In this document: in pieces, positions 19,749 through 29,784 of the stretch
Layout of the letters: every line of letters begins with the position of its first letter
How positions within the stretch are numbered: the stretch's first letter is position 1
Assembly: GCF_000350225.1 (NCBI RefSeq)
Contig: NW_005178942.1
Location: 102,393-166,392, forward strand
Length of the DNA: 64,000 nt
DNA from: Chondrus crispus
Lineage: Eukaryota; Rhodophyta; Florideophyceae; Gigartinales; Gigartinaceae
Reading direction: 5' to 3'
Made by a program: the position numbers and the translations under genes
The notes under the pieces: generated by a model
The model's database searches: none
What the model was told of the DNA's origin: nothing
The model's input: only the letters and a program-made list of their open reading frames with translations

Positions 19749-20813
19749 GTGCATCTCGCTCCCTACGGACCCCACCTCCTCTGCGCCCGAAATGTCAACC
19801 CGCGATCGCCGTCCCCTTTCGACGCCTCTGCTTCTCTCAGTTCGTCCGGCGCTGTTGTGCTACAAGGTCACCCAACTACTTCCTCCGATCTAGCTCAAAC
19901 ACCCCGGCTACCCTGTCAGCCTCAAGATAGTTTAGAGGAAGTGCGACCACGAGCGACGCAGTCAAACGAAGATCGTAGTGCCCTCCGTACTCGAACTTAC
20001 AGCACTCCTGCGCAACAACCTCGTCTCGCACCTCGTCATCCTATATCCAAACGAAGAGGGAATTCGCGCCCTGGAAGGAACACAAATGGAAATGGAAGGG
20101 GAAATGGCTTTACGCAGCGCGAAATTGATTCTATGCTGGATTTGTTGCAGGAAAAACTCCCCGTCGGGAAGGAGGAGTGGGACAAGGTTCAAAGAATGCA
20201 TTCTCAGCGGTTCCCGGAGATGGATCGAAATGCGGATTCTCTCAAGAGAAAATTTTCGGCGCTGTACAGAAAACAAATCCCGACCGGAGACCCCCACATT
20301 CCACCCGACGTTCAGAGAGCCAAGCGCATCAGGGCCGACATGACTGATCGAATTGATCTTGGAGATGGTGACGACGCAATCGAAATCGCCGACAGTAGCT
20401 TTGAAACAGAATCAACAACCAGAAATAATGTGGTGGAAGCAGCAGAGAACGCTGAAAGTTTGCATATGGATGCCGCTCCTCAACAAGGTGAAAATTCTCT
20501 CCTCCCACGGAATTTACCAGAAAGAGCCACGCCATCCCCACGCCCTTTGGTCCGTAGAAGGGCATCTTCTGTTACGCCTAGTCAGGATGAAAGCGACCTT
20601 ATCTCAATTTACAAGCTCTCCATGCTTGAAGACCACAAGCGTCGGGCTGAGGAGCACAAGAGGAGGTTACAGGACCGCGAGGATGAGAAAATAAGGAGAG
20701 ATCGGGAGGAGAAAAGGCACGATAAATATATGGAAATGATGATGATGATGGCCCTCGGGAATCGCAATCACCGCTCTGAGCCAACGCCGCCTCCCCCACG
20801 AAGTCAACAATGA
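19749..20813 (+). CDS. Myb/SANT-like DNA-binding protein of the Harbinger element
   Basis: An open frame of 354 residues with no ATG at its upstream end. An ATG at 19792 lies in another frame and gives MSTRDRRPLSTP, so a small frameshift near the start or an unseen splice is likely. The core at about residues 112-190 (FTQREIDSMLDLLQEKLPVG, EEWDKVQRMHSQRFPEMDRN, DSLKRKFSALYRKQIPTGDP) is a Myb/SANT-like trihelix with well-placed W and aromatic residues. The tail is a charged coiled coil ending in a Met-rich stretch. In Harbinger elements this partner binds the subterminal DNA and takes the nuclease into the nucleus. Confidence 0.75.
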   Translation: MHLAPYGPHLLCARNVNPRSPSPFDASASLSSSGAVVLQGHPTTSSDLAQTPRLPCQPQDSLEEVRPRATQSNEDRSALRTRTYSTPAQQPRLAPRHPISKRRGNSRPGRNTNGNGRGNGFTQREIDSMLDLLQEKLPVGKEEWDKVQRMHSQRFPEMDRNADSLKRKFSALYRKQIPTGDPHIPPDVQRAKRIRADMTDRIDLGDGDDAIEIADSSFETESTTRNNVVEAAENAESLHMDAAPQQGENSLLPRNLPERATPSPRPLVRRRASSVTPSQDESDLISIYKLSMLEDHKRRAEEHKRRLQDREDEKIRRDREEKRHDKYMEMMMMMALGNRNHRSEPTPPPPRSQQ

Positions 20814-20991
20814 GAAGGTAAGTGTAAGGCGGCGGTGGCCGGGCGGCCGAATGCGAAAGCTCGTGAGGATGATGAGGAGGCGGCAGGTGTGAGAGACGAT
20901 GCCAGGCGGCATAGTGGCTTTATAGTGGAGTCCCCTGCCACTCACCTGTAGTCACAAGAGCGCCTTCTGTAGGGAATTGGACCCGTTCCAT

Positions 20992-22179
20992 TTACAAACC
21001 AATATCCTGAGACAGAAAATAGTTTGCCTCGACGCTGAGATGGGGCATGAACGTGGAGAGAATCTGATTGATCCCCACCAGCCGAGTACGTAGATTAAAA
21101 ATCAGGACAGCTGGTAGTAAAATTACCTTACGCTCACCATTCTCTTCATAAATTAACCTGTCCTTCAGTCGTGGGAAAGTACCTTGAGGAGCGCGCATGC
21201 CCCACTCGGACGCCTGGCGGAGGGAAGTGGCTTGTTTGAGCTGTGTGTAAATGCACGGGTCACCTGAGCTGCTGAAGTAGGCGTCTTGAGAGGACTTGAT
21301 GAGAAAAGGATATTGTCCTTTTGAAAATGCAGAATCCACAACACAGCGACCACCACACTGATTATAGGCGGTCTCCAATTTGGGATAAATCCCGCCCCAA
21401 TCCGCAATGACAGAGTCATGCATAGATCCGGGGGCGTTCAGAGCACATGCGATTATGACACCGCTAGGGGCGAAAACAAAAACATTGCCCACGTAGTGAT
21501 CATGGGTCCAGCCGTTGTAAAACATATTTTGTATGACAAAGTCTCCGGATTGTTCGAGGGTGAGCTTTAAGCCATCAGCAACGCAGAAAACGTCACGTAA
21601 CATGGAATATCTAGAACCAATTGTTTCCTGAAATGATGCTATATCGTCTAAACATGGCATTTTGATCGCAGCTCTATCATCATTAGCCAAAATCTTGAGA
21701 AGGATACGACGCCCAAATCGTAGAAAAAGCGACGCCACAGACGCTGTGATTCCATAGAGCAGGCAAAGGACCATCTCAGAACCTCTTGTTCGGTTCCAAC
21801 TCAGCACTAATGCCAAACACTGTGTGGGAGTCATACTGCGCGGTCGCCCCACCCTGTTTTCGCGTTGTGAAAGGCCCCTAATGTGGCCCAGGCGGCCGTA
21901 AGGGGAATAGGCATTGTAGAAATTAGTGAATGAGGGGAGGAGATAGTGAAACGCGTGAAAATCAAGCCCTGTGAGGGTGATGAGGGCCTGATCATTGGCA
22001 GAACCGAACAGAAATGCAAAGGCGGACATATGGGGCGCTTGAAGTGAGGGACGAGGTATACGGCGATCCCGGCGGCGTTTGCCGTCGGAGGCCATTTTTG
22101 CGCGAAACGTGAGGGAGCGCTTACGGTTACTTCTTTTTCGGAGCAGCAGCAGCAGCAGTAGCGCAGATGAGGGAGGCAT
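20992..22179 (-). CDS. Harbinger DDE nuclease (DDE_Tnp_4)
   Basis: An intact ORF of 395 residues from the ATG at 22179. Motifs in order are VADGLKLTLE, GSMHDSVIADWGG, CVVDSAFSKGQYP and ASEWGMRAPQGTFPRLK, the last carrying the likely catalytic Glu. The N-terminus has a Leu run followed by a basic segment. It is convergent with the Myb-like gene; the gap of about 180 bp is non-coding. The ends of the element are well kept, so this copy may have been active recently. Confidence 0.85.
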   Translation of the reverse strand: MPPSSALLLLLLLRKRSNRKRSLTFRAKMASDGKRRRDRRIPRPSLQAPHMSAFAFLFGSANDQALITLTGLDFHAFHYLLPSFTNFYNAYSPYGRLGHIRGLSQRENRVGRPRSMTPTQCLALVLSWNRTRGSEMVLCLLYGITASVASLFLRFGRRILLKILANDDRAAIKMPCLDDIASFQETIGSRYSMLRDVFCVADGLKLTLEQSGDFVIQNMFYNGWTHDHYVGNVFVFAPSGVIIACALNAPGSMHDSVIADWGGIYPKLETAYNQCGGRCVVDSAFSKGQYPFLIKSSQDAYFSSSGDPCIYTQLKQATSLRQASEWGMRAPQGTFPRLKDRLIYEENGERKVILLPAVLIFNLRTRLVGINQILSTFMPHLSVEANYFLSQDIGL

Positions 22180-22522
22180 CCCTGCTCAGGCATATCCCGG
22201 TCGGTTTCGCGACCCGTTCGCACAGCCCTTTGATGCCATTGACTACGAGCAAAATTACTGCTCGTGAGTCCGGGGAGCAATTTGCGCACACGAGTTTCAG
22301 GAGTAAAACGGGTGCACATTTCCAGATTTTGAGAAATGTGTCAAAAAATGTGTACTGCACAAAAATAGTTTCAGGAAGCGCCCAATATCGACCACAGTAT
22401 TCTTGAGAATCTCGTTGGATCGACGCAGAGCCGTTGCATTGCTGTATGCGGAAGAATGTCGGCCGCACGTCTCATTGAGATCGAAATAAAGAAGGGTTTT
22501 GATTGCACTTTTTGTTTGTCCT

Positions 22523-22716
22523 TATAATTACAGTGCGGTTGTATTTAGTTTTTTAAAGATAAGTCACTGTACAAGTACGAAACTATAAAAACGATTACAG
22601 TTTCTGTACACTATTTCTCTTCCCTTTCGTTTGAGCTGCTTTTCATGATCATATCTTTCGTATTTTTGTGTAAGGTCAAGGTTTCAATGGTGTTCTTGTA
22701 CTTTCAGTGTGCACTG
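22523..22716 (-). repeat. Right TIR of the Tc1 element
   Basis: Inverted partner of 18321-18514. It ends in ...CAGTGTGCACTG followed by TA. Confidence 0.85.
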
Positions 22717-22718
22717 TA

Positions 22719-23461
22719 ATGTGGTGAATATTTAGACTGTTGTGCATGTGTAAGCGGTGTGGCGTTTTAATGCAGAGTTGCACTTTGGGTGAATACAATG
22801 TTTATGGCCTATGTGTATTGAGCCGGAAGGGTCACCAGCATAGATTAGGGTGGGCGTATGAGAGAACACACACATATAGAGAGGAAGCAGACAGCGGGAG
22901 AGGAGTGCGACATTGAATCGGAAATAGGAAGGATCATGGGCAAATGCAGAAGCCAAGGATCGCGGAGGAGATAGTGCACGGAAGAGATGTGCAATGAGGC
23001 GCATGACGATGCGCCGAACGGAAAGAAACGAGAGCGAGCCTAGGTATTTATACAGCTTAGACGAGAGCTAGTCAGAGAAAAGAAAAGGAGGACACGCACG
23101 GGAGGACGAGCACCCGAGCCAGCTGATGCTGAATACCTTTGCCGATACGGAACACGTTTCGCCGAACCATCTACCCGTGCATGCCCCCCTTTCTCGAACA
23201 GAGCACCCTTCACTTGAACAAAAATAGTATGCCTAATTTTATTCCGATTCTGCTTTTACCAATAAACATGACAACTTTTGAGTGAAAACCGTCGACTGAC
23301 GGTGTCGTAAATCAACCACAAATGCATTTCCCGCCATTTCAACAGCAGAATCCGATTTGGCGCCCTTATTGCCCCCTTGATGCAAACTTTGGTGCATAAT
23401 TTTGTGCAAATTAAAACCATGGAGCTCGATCCGTCTCCCTTCACACCCACCCCAACACACA
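22719..23461. other. Intergenic stretch upstream of a DDE_1 gene
   Basis: No gene is supported. The TIR of the DDE_1 element probably lies here, but I could not match it to a partner downstream of 25159. Confidence 0.35.
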
Positions 23462-25159
23462 ATGACCAAAAAGACAAGCCGCGAAAAAAAAGAAAAGGTC
23501 TACTTCAACCAAGCCATTGTTGCGATTGAAAGGCATGGTGCAACTCGGCGCAGGGCTGCTCAACTGGCACGACTCCCTTTGGCAACGTTTCAATATCGAT
23601 TCTCGCGCCGAAATGTGTTGACAAAATCACGTACATATCTATCGTTATGTGAAGAGCAGCTCATTGTTAACCTCGTCCTTTCATACTCCCAGAGCACCTT
23701 CCCTCTCAAGCGGTCAGATGTAGGCGACGCTGTACAACTGATGGTGCACTCGTTCCCCGAGGAGCGCCGAAAAGCCATTCCCTTTATTGATGGGCGTCCG
23801 GGACGCAAGTTTTTGTCACTCCTCTCAAAACGGCACAGTGCCAAAATTAAGTTTGGAAGGGCCTGTAAGGAGGAAGAAGCTCGCTGGCAGGCAACCAATG
23901 CCGATAATCTGACGGCCCACATCGCGGAATTAGAGCGGCTTGTTCATGTGCATAATTTAGATGCCTCTCGTATTGCTAATCTAGACGAAAGCGGCTCTAC
24001 ACCGAGCAACGATTGCGTACAGTCGAACAGGACAAGGTCGTATAGTGCTCGAGGGCACAAGTCCCTTCAAAGATCACCTGAATTCAAGAATGTTAAACGC
24101 GTAACGATCATGCCCGTTATTTTCGCCAATGGAGACGTTGGACGCCCTTTGTTTGTTGTGGAGGGAAAATCTTTAAAGTATCGAACGGTCGAGCATCATG
24201 GATCATCTGTAATGGAAACCGTTGCCGATTGCCTACCGCGGGGGAGTTTGATAACAATTCGAGAAGATGTCGCCGGCGTGGACAGCAAAAACTTTCTGCG
24301 ATGGGCACAGTATTTTGCTGAGGATGTTAGGGACCTGACGGCCAATGGACGAAAAGTTCTTTTATGTATGGATGGATACAGGAGCCATATGGGGTACAAG
24401 GTGCTGCACACACTGAAACAGGCTGGCGTAGTCGTGTATGCATTACCTTCTCATACAAGCGGCACAACCCAACCCCTAGACGTGGGGGTTTTCGGTCCCT
24501 TTAAGGAGCACATACAGAGTTATGTGGAACAGCTTTCGTCCTCTACTAAATCGAAAAGCTACGATCTGTTTGATTATTTAAAAATAATGAGGGAGGCATA
24601 CGGGAAGGCGTTTACGAGAGCTAATGTGAAATCGGCATTTAACAAAGCTGGCATTTGGCCTGTGAATGCTCATGCTCTCATGGGTGTCCCTCGTCCGCAT
24701 TCGTCAGGCAATAGCTCGTCCTTGGTGACGGTTGAAAAAATGGCGGAAATGCTAGAAGTCAAACGAGCTGCGTACAGGGATAGTTTAGGGGTTCAGCCGC
24801 GCGTTCTTCGCTGTGGTTACGTGGACACATCAGCTGGGATTACATTGACTACGGACGCCGCAATGGAGCTGGCGAGGGAGAAAGTGGCAAAAGTGAGTGT
24901 GAAGCTGGCAGCCAAACAAGAAAAGGAAGCAGATGTGGCGCAGCGACTCACCGAAGCTGTGGAAAGGACGAGGATTGAGCGTTTCAGAGGGCGACAGAAG
25001 GCGCTGGCATTCCGTGTGCACCATTATCAGGTTGCAAACATTGAACCAAGGTCTTTGTCGGTCCGTCGCCAGATTCCGAAGAAGAGAACTTGCTCCCGGC
25101 GTGCTGCAGTCCTGAAGTGGGCAGCACAGGTCGTTGCTCGGTCACCGAGGAGGAATTAG
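23462..25159 (+). CDS. Intact DDE_1 transposase (jerky/pogo-like, CENP-B type)
   Basis: 565 residues from the ATG at 23462; an open extension without ATG reaches back to 23402. Residues 1-60 form a psq-like HTH (RRRAAQLARLPLATFQYRFS). A CENP-B/Tc5-type HTH follows (VQLMVHSFPEERRKAIPFID). The DDE_1 core has IANLDESGSTPSND, VLLCMDGYRSHMGY and GTTQPLDVGVFGPF, giving the three Asp typical of this superfamily. The C-terminus is basic and Arg-rich. No stop or frameshift is present, in contrast to the paralogue at 8285-10733. Cut-and-paste transposition is expected from the family. The element ends were not identified. Confidence 0.85.
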   Translation: MTKKTSREKKEKVYFNQAIVAIERHGATRRRAAQLARLPLATFQYRFSRRNVLTKSRTYLSLCEEQLIVNLVLSYSQSTFPLKRSDVGDAVQLMVHSFPEERRKAIPFIDGRPGRKFLSLLSKRHSAKIKFGRACKEEEARWQATNADNLTAHIAELERLVHVHNLDASRIANLDESGSTPSNDCVQSNRTRSYSARGHKSLQRSPEFKNVKRVTIMPVIFANGDVGRPLFVVEGKSLKYRTVEHHGSSVMETVADCLPRGSLITIREDVAGVDSKNFLRWAQYFAEDVRDLTANGRKVLLCMDGYRSHMGYKVLHTLKQAGVVVYALPSHTSGTTQPLDVGVFGPFKEHIQSYVEQLSSSTKSKSYDLFDYLKIMREAYGKAFTRANVKSAFNKAGIWPVNAHALMGVPRPHSSGNSSSLVTVEKMAEMLEVKRAAYRDSLGVQPRVLRCGYVDTSAGITLTTDAAMELAREKVAKVSVKLAAKQEKEADVAQRLTEAVERTRIERFRGRQKALAFRVHHYQVANIEPRSLSVRRQIPKKRTCSRRAAVLKWAAQVVARSPRRN

Positions 25160-25813
25160 ATATAAAATTTGCAAGGTAAATTGGCATCAACCAGTGAAAT
25201 GTCTGTGCAAGAACTGGGTGATTTTTCCGAGGTGGTCACCGCTCCGATTGCTTAACCAAAGCATGCCGTTAATGCCGATGTATGAGCCTTCTGGCTCCTT
25301 CGAACAGAATAGTAGATACGTGGACACCGTCACAGGAAGGTCAAATTTATGATAAATTTAATAAAAGCAATGATGTGGTTATTTTTGGGGCCAAAAAATG
25401 CTGGATTTTTGCCAGCAATGAACGGTGGTCCGTGCTTCATTGGTTCGCGAGCAGCAATCTTTTGCCAAATTTTAAACCGTTCTCATTCAGCACGGGGTTG
25501 AGGGGCGTGTCTGGTTCCGGGCAGTGACTGAACCAGAATGTTTTGCTGGAGTGCCAGAGTTGTAGCGGAAATGTTTTTTTGATACGTCGATGTAGCAAAG
25601 TGATGTGCTATTTCGCTGCCTAAAAACGCAGCCCTTGGCCATGATATCTTTAACCTTCACGTGATCAAACCAGAATAAGCTCATGCTTTCCTGCGCTAGT
25701 ACCAGACGCGTGCTTGGACCCTTTCACGTCTTCCCAATCCATCGAATCCTTTCTCCCCCTCCGTTTCCCTTTCCTTCCCGACTTTGCTCATCCTGTGTTC
25801 CTACTGAGGCGCC
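25160..25813. other. Intergenic stretch, probable promoter of the 709-residue gene
   Basis: No gene is seen. The last 100 bp are rich in C and T, as is common just upstream of start codons in this window. Confidence 0.4.
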
Positions 25814-27943
25814 ATGACCCCGCGAAGAAGGTCTGGGAAGAAACCCGCTGCGTCAGGCAATCAGAGAGGCCGCTCATTTGGAAAGTCTAACAGCCGAGCG
25901 CCTGGAGCCCAGGTTCCCGCGGAACGCCGGTCATCCCCTCGTGTTGCGGCCAGAGCTACTCCCGCGGCAGCTAGACAGGAAACCCGTGGGGTTTCAAGTA
26001 ATACGTTCAGGACGCCCCGAGGCAGTCCGCCATCTGACACGTGCTCGCTTCCCGTTCGAAGTCAAGGAAGCGGCCCGTCCGATGCAGCACATTCGCGTTC
26101 GGGCAAGCGCAAGCGCTGCATCGGCTTGTCTCCGAGTGAAGACTTTTCCCTTTTGTTCGGGGATGGAGATCAAGGCGAGGAAGAGGAACACCCAGAACGC
26201 AAACGGGCGAAGCGTCGGTTGTTCGAGCTCCATGGACGCGAGCCAGAGGAGGACGTCGACGACATTGTGCAGGCTAGTGCAGCAGAGATGTACGAAGTTG
26301 CCCAAACTCCAGTTGTGAAAGACGTCATCGTTCCCACGCGTCGTGAGTCCGTGGCAGGTTCCTTGCCGAGTCAGCCACGGGGCCCCAATTTCTCTCGAGA
26401 ATTTGAGGAAGACTCTAACCACGGAGTACTTCGAGTCATGCGGGAACTGCATGCTCGTTTGGAGAAGCAGCTTGCCATTGAAAAGAGGGAAATTCTTGGT
26501 GCAATCAAGGCTGTATCTTCTCGTGTCTCCACTTTAGAGAGGACGTTATCACGCTGCCAGGACGCCGTCAACATTGTTCTTCTGAATTCCGCACTGCCGC
26601 AGACGGGAAAAGCAGCCGAGAAGGCCTCTTTGATCGACCTCCTCAGGCCTATGGAGGACATATTTGGAGGGAAATTCATGTGCATTATCTTTACAAGAGC
26701 GCTGATAAATTGCACCATGAGAGTTCTTCCTCAGAGAAAGGAAGCGAAGGAATCTTTTGAAGGTGGGAGTCGTGACTCACAATCTGAGAAACTTCGCTTG
26801 GACGTCAATAGTTCCAAAGTGTTGGGGTTCGGGCTTTTACTTGTCGAGGTCCTTTTGTGGAAAAGGGACCCAAGCGAGGAGAAAGCCGAGGAGCTGCTGG
26901 GTACGAAGCAAGCCCGTCAGTATGTGGTCCTGCGAAAGGCTTGGGGAAAGAGTTTGATTGCAAATGCAATGAACAACCCGAGTATTGGGACGAAGTCACT
27001 CAAAATGGTACATCCGAACATCCGCGGGAAGCTGAAGACCGCTGAGAAACCTTTTTGGCTGAGGCCGGGCTACATAAGAATGATCACAGTCGAGTCTTTC
27101 TTCAACGAAGAATTTGCTTCAACGGGCATCAAGAAGGCCCGGCGTGTGGCTCGGTGTCGAAGCGATAAGATGGTGGAAGATGAGCCAGTTGGATTCATCA
27201 AGGACGAAGACATTAGGGTTGAGATCGTTCGCCGCGTTTTCAAGATGGGTAATCAGTTTCTGAACAAGTCCAGGGAGCTTGGGCGGAAATCCTTCTTTCA
27301 AAACTTCTCATATGTTTTCCAAAGTGAAGTGGGAGTCTCATTCCAGTATGAGAATCCACCTCGCCCGCACATGAACCTCCAAGATATCCCAGACCGAACC
27401 TGTCGTACTGCTATGAAGTCGGTCGCTGAGGTGAACCCCATGAATGGGATAGCGTGGAAGAAGCTGCTTTCTGAAAGTGAACCCTTCGTATTCATCGCTA
27501 CGTATGATGTTGAGACGAAAGACAAGGATGGAAGGAAGGAGATTCGAGAAATTGTTATCCGACTCAATGCCATGCACGTCGCCTTGAAGTTCTTGGTTGC
27601 TTTTACCAGGTGCGGCAGTGATGAAGACCTGCATTCAATATCCAAGGAATCCTTTCGTGTGATTTACATGACTGCTGTCCTGTTCCGGGAGGTCATGCTG
27701 ATGAAGGTGATTGAGTCGAGGGGTGCATTTTCTGGAAACGAGCAGATGTTGCATGAAGCGGATAGCCAGGATCAGCATATTGATTCACGGCGGTCGCGAC
27801 TGAGATCACTCTATTCAGAACTTTTGACGGAAGGACAGGTAGAAAGCCGGGGTGAGCTTCCACAGCAACTCTCCAGTGTTTTGAAGGAGAACCTGGTGAT
27901 GTCCGTGGATATGTACAACTCCGTACACGATCCCCCGGTCTGA
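25814..27943 (+). CDS. Unknown 709-residue protein with basic, disordered N-terminus
   Basis: Starts at the ATG at 25814 in a clean ORF. Residues 1 to about 130 are Arg/Ser/Pro-rich with nuclear-localisation-like clusters (GKRKRC, ERKRAKRR). A short coiled coil follows at about 205-260. The remaining 430 residues look globular and I do not recognise them. The ORF ends in TGA (27941-27943), but the same frame then runs on for 39 more codons of acidic sequence to a TAG at 28061-28063. The true C-terminus is therefore uncertain. A position at one edge of the ParB-like/methyltransferase cluster suggests, but does not prove, membership of the same unit. Confidence 0.6.
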   Translation: MTPRRRSGKKPAASGNQRGRSFGKSNSRAPGAQVPAERRSSPRVAARATPAAARQETRGVSSNTFRTPRGSPPSDTCSLPVRSQGSGPSDAAHSRSGKRKRCIGLSPSEDFSLLFGDGDQGEEEEHPERKRAKRRLFELHGREPEEDVDDIVQASAAEMYEVAQTPVVKDVIVPTRRESVAGSLPSQPRGPNFSREFEEDSNHGVLRVMRELHARLEKQLAIEKREILGAIKAVSSRVSTLERTLSRCQDAVNIVLLNSALPQTGKAAEKASLIDLLRPMEDIFGGKFMCIIFTRALINCTMRVLPQRKEAKESFEGGSRDSQSEKLRLDVNSSKVLGFGLLLVEVLLWKRDPSEEKAEELLGTKQARQYVVLRKAWGKSLIANAMNNPSIGTKSLKMVHPNIRGKLKTAEKPFWLRPGYIRMITVESFFNEEFASTGIKKARRVARCRSDKMVEDEPVGFIKDEDIRVEIVRRVFKMGNQFLNKSRELGRKSFFQNFSYVFQSEVGVSFQYENPPRPHMNLQDIPDRTCRTAMKSVAEVNPMNGIAWKKLLSESEPFVFIATYDVETKDKDGRKEIREIVIRLNAMHVALKFLVAFTRCGSDEDLHSISKESFRVIYMTAVLFREVMLMKVIESRGAFSGNEQMLHEADSQDQHIDSRRSRLRSLYSELLTEGQVESRGELPQQLSSVLKENLVMSVDMYNSVHDPPV

Positions 27944-28063
27944 TCAGGTTCACATCACAAGTATAATGATGATCTGAGCGTGGTGGACGGTGAGGATGAA
28001 ATCCAGACGAATCAAGTCGAAAACGATGACGATGTATTCATAGTCCAAGACTTCGATTTATAG
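27944..28063 (+). other. In-frame acidic extension after the TGA of the 709-residue ORF
   Basis: Forty codons in the frame of 25814-27943, the last being TAG. The peptide is acidic (YNDDLSVVDGEDEIQ, then ENDDDVFIVQDFDL). Its composition is unlike random intergenic translation, which suggests the TGA is a recent nonsense change (for example CGA to TGA) or is sometimes read through. Confidence 0.4.
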
Positions 28064-28156
28064 GGGGTCGTATTTCATGGGATTGTGATACTTCTTAGTT
28101 CATCGAAGTGATAAATGAGTAAAGCGGGAGACTACTGTAGCATGAATGAATTGAGT

Positions 28157-29650
28157 TTACTTAAAGAAGTCCAGAACTTTGGCAACATTGATGAATTGCT
28201 TCACATGCGCAGAGCCTTTGATAGAGAGGAAAGGGATGTGCACTTGAAGTACTCCTAGTACGTCGCTGCGATTTACATCAGCAAATATAGATTGACAAGG
28301 ACTGGATTGAAGATTCCATCGCAGGTAGAACGACTGCTTCCGGTCGGATGGTCCGCTGACCACGTTTTCAGCACCCATTACCTTGGAAATGCGTTCTTGG
28401 AAGTGGAGCTCAGATAGTCTTATGGCTTCCAGTGGATGGGAGTAGGTCTTCTCTATGGAATCCCAAGTGCAATCCCGACGAAATACAACGTGCCGTTGTT
28501 CATCCTCGTCATCCCTTATAACAGCAAGAGAATCTCCAATTGTCATATAGCACGGGTCAGAAAGAGATTCGGTGTTAGGACCGGCCATACAGCCTATCAC
28601 TCTGGCAGATACATAATTGTCGGTACCTTTTTCCAGCCTTTTTGCGATGATCACGTCTCTGACAACTTGCGGTGATGCTGGTCGGAGTGCTTCTGACAAG
28701 TCTAGGAAGCTCCTAAAGTATATACTCGTCTCCTTCACAACTGATTTCCGGCACATATAATCTTCCGGAAGAATAGAAACCTTTGTTCGTAGCTGAGCTT
28801 TGACTCTTTCGGATACGGAATCAAACTGGAGCAATGTGCAGTCTGCTCGCGCCTTAAATGAGTCCTGCACAAACCATTTCGTCCCACGAGTCATTTCACC
28901 CGGGGTAGGACGTGTCGGCGTCTTGAGTAACCAATGCTCTAGACGCAACGAAATAAACTTAAGAGGAATATTGGAGCCCCCAGCAGAAGTGAGGAGCGGG
29001 TTCTGAGTCAATAGCGCAGTCGTAATAGAGGATTGCTGTCCTTTCACTACCTCAAGGTACTGAAGGCGTCTGGAAAGGGCATTTAGCTCGCGTGTATCTT
29101 TGATTGTCTTCTGGTCAAGTGACACATTCGTCGTATGGTTGAGCTTCCTGCATTTTTCTACCATGGAACTACCTGGAGGATAGTCGTTATCATCTACATC
29201 CATCGCTCCGCCTGCCATGCCTGAGCTTGCGGTGATATCCAATCGCACGGATGTATCTTTGAGTCTCCAGCTAAACTTTTGTCCATCTTGTACAAACTCG
29301 TTACCCTCCTTGAAAGTCACCTTGCTTTTACATGCCCTGAATCCAAACGCAGCCTTGTATTGAATAGTCCCCTTGAGCACCTCTCCTCGATCGTCATGAA
29401 GGTAGTTGAGACTAATGGCTGTTGCTGGGAACCATGCCTTACTTTCTTCTTCATTCTCCAAGGTATAGTAGACCTCTATATCACTCCCGAATTGGAGGCC
29501 ATTGAAAAGATCTGATACCATTATCAACTGGTGGATGGTATCGTCCTCTGTTAATTTCCCTTGGAAAGTGATACTTGAGAAATTTGTTTGAAAGATATAC
29601 CGAAGACTAAAGAGTTGGGGTAACCATTCGAACGTAGTCAGTATATTCAT
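28157..29650 (-). CDS. Unknown 497-residue protein
   Basis: An intact ORF from the ATG at 29650 to TAA at 28157. It is mostly globular by composition, with a short acidic stretch near residue 152 (MDVDDNDYPPG) and a mixed alpha/beta pattern. An early segment (SDIEVYYTLENEEESKAWFP) resembles the start of a small beta-barrel reader such as Tudor or chromo, but this is only an impression. It is convergent with the 709-residue gene, with a gap under 100 bp from that frame's TAG. Two further ORFs on the same strand lie upstream of it (30687-34463). Confidence 0.55.
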   Translation of the reverse strand: MNILTTFEWLPQLFSLRYIFQTNFSSITFQGKLTEDDTIHQLIMVSDLFNGLQFGSDIEVYYTLENEEESKAWFPATAISLNYLHDDRGEVLKGTIQYKAAFGFRACKSKVTFKEGNEFVQDGQKFSWRLKDTSVRLDITASSGMAGGAMDVDDNDYPPGSSMVEKCRKLNHTTNVSLDQKTIKDTRELNALSRRLQYLEVVKGQQSSITTALLTQNPLLTSAGGSNIPLKFISLRLEHWLLKTPTRPTPGEMTRGTKWFVQDSFKARADCTLLQFDSVSERVKAQLRTKVSILPEDYMCRKSVVKETSIYFRSFLDLSEALRPASPQVVRDVIIAKRLEKGTDNYVSARVIGCMAGPNTESLSDPCYMTIGDSLAVIRDDEDEQRHVVFRRDCTWDSIEKTYSHPLEAIRLSELHFQERISKVMGAENVVSGPSDRKQSFYLRWNLQSSPCQSIFADVNRSDVLGVLQVHIPFLSIKGSAHVKQFINVAKVLDFFK

Positions 29651-29784
29651 ATATATATCATTAATGTGAAATCACCATTTTCGTAACGGTCACATTTATG
29701 GATCACAGCTCTGCTCAGAGTCTAAGTCCCATGGGACTTGCACGTGCACTTTTCCAGTAGGGCATGGGCTACAAATCTACCTAC

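Larger units (their letters stand above)
19549..22383. mobile_element. Complete two-gene PIF/Harbinger element, 2,835 bp, AAT duplication
   Basis: The left end starts GGGCCCCTCCTGAAAC. The right end, reversed, starts GGGCGCTTCCTGAAAC. AAT stands on both sides (19546-19548 and 22384-22386). The two genes converge: a Myb/trihelix-like protein on plus (19749-20813) and the DDE nuclease on minus (20992-22179), the classic Harbinger pair. The inner ends carry further imperfect inverted similarity around TGTGTACAC. It interrupts the Tc1 transposase gene. Confidence 0.9.
18321..22716 (+). mobile_element. Tc1/mariner element with 194-bp TIRs and TA duplication, carrying a nested Harbinger element
   Basis: The left TIR is 18321-18514 and the right TIR 22523-22716. 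They are inverted, similar along their whole length, and both end in a CAGTG[CT]GCACTG-type sequence. TA lies outside on both sides (18319-18320 and 22717-22718). The transposase gene inside reads on the plus strand and is degenerate. The Harbinger element 19549-22383 lies within its last third. Without that insertion the Tc1 element would be about 1.56 kb, a normal size. Confidence 0.85.
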
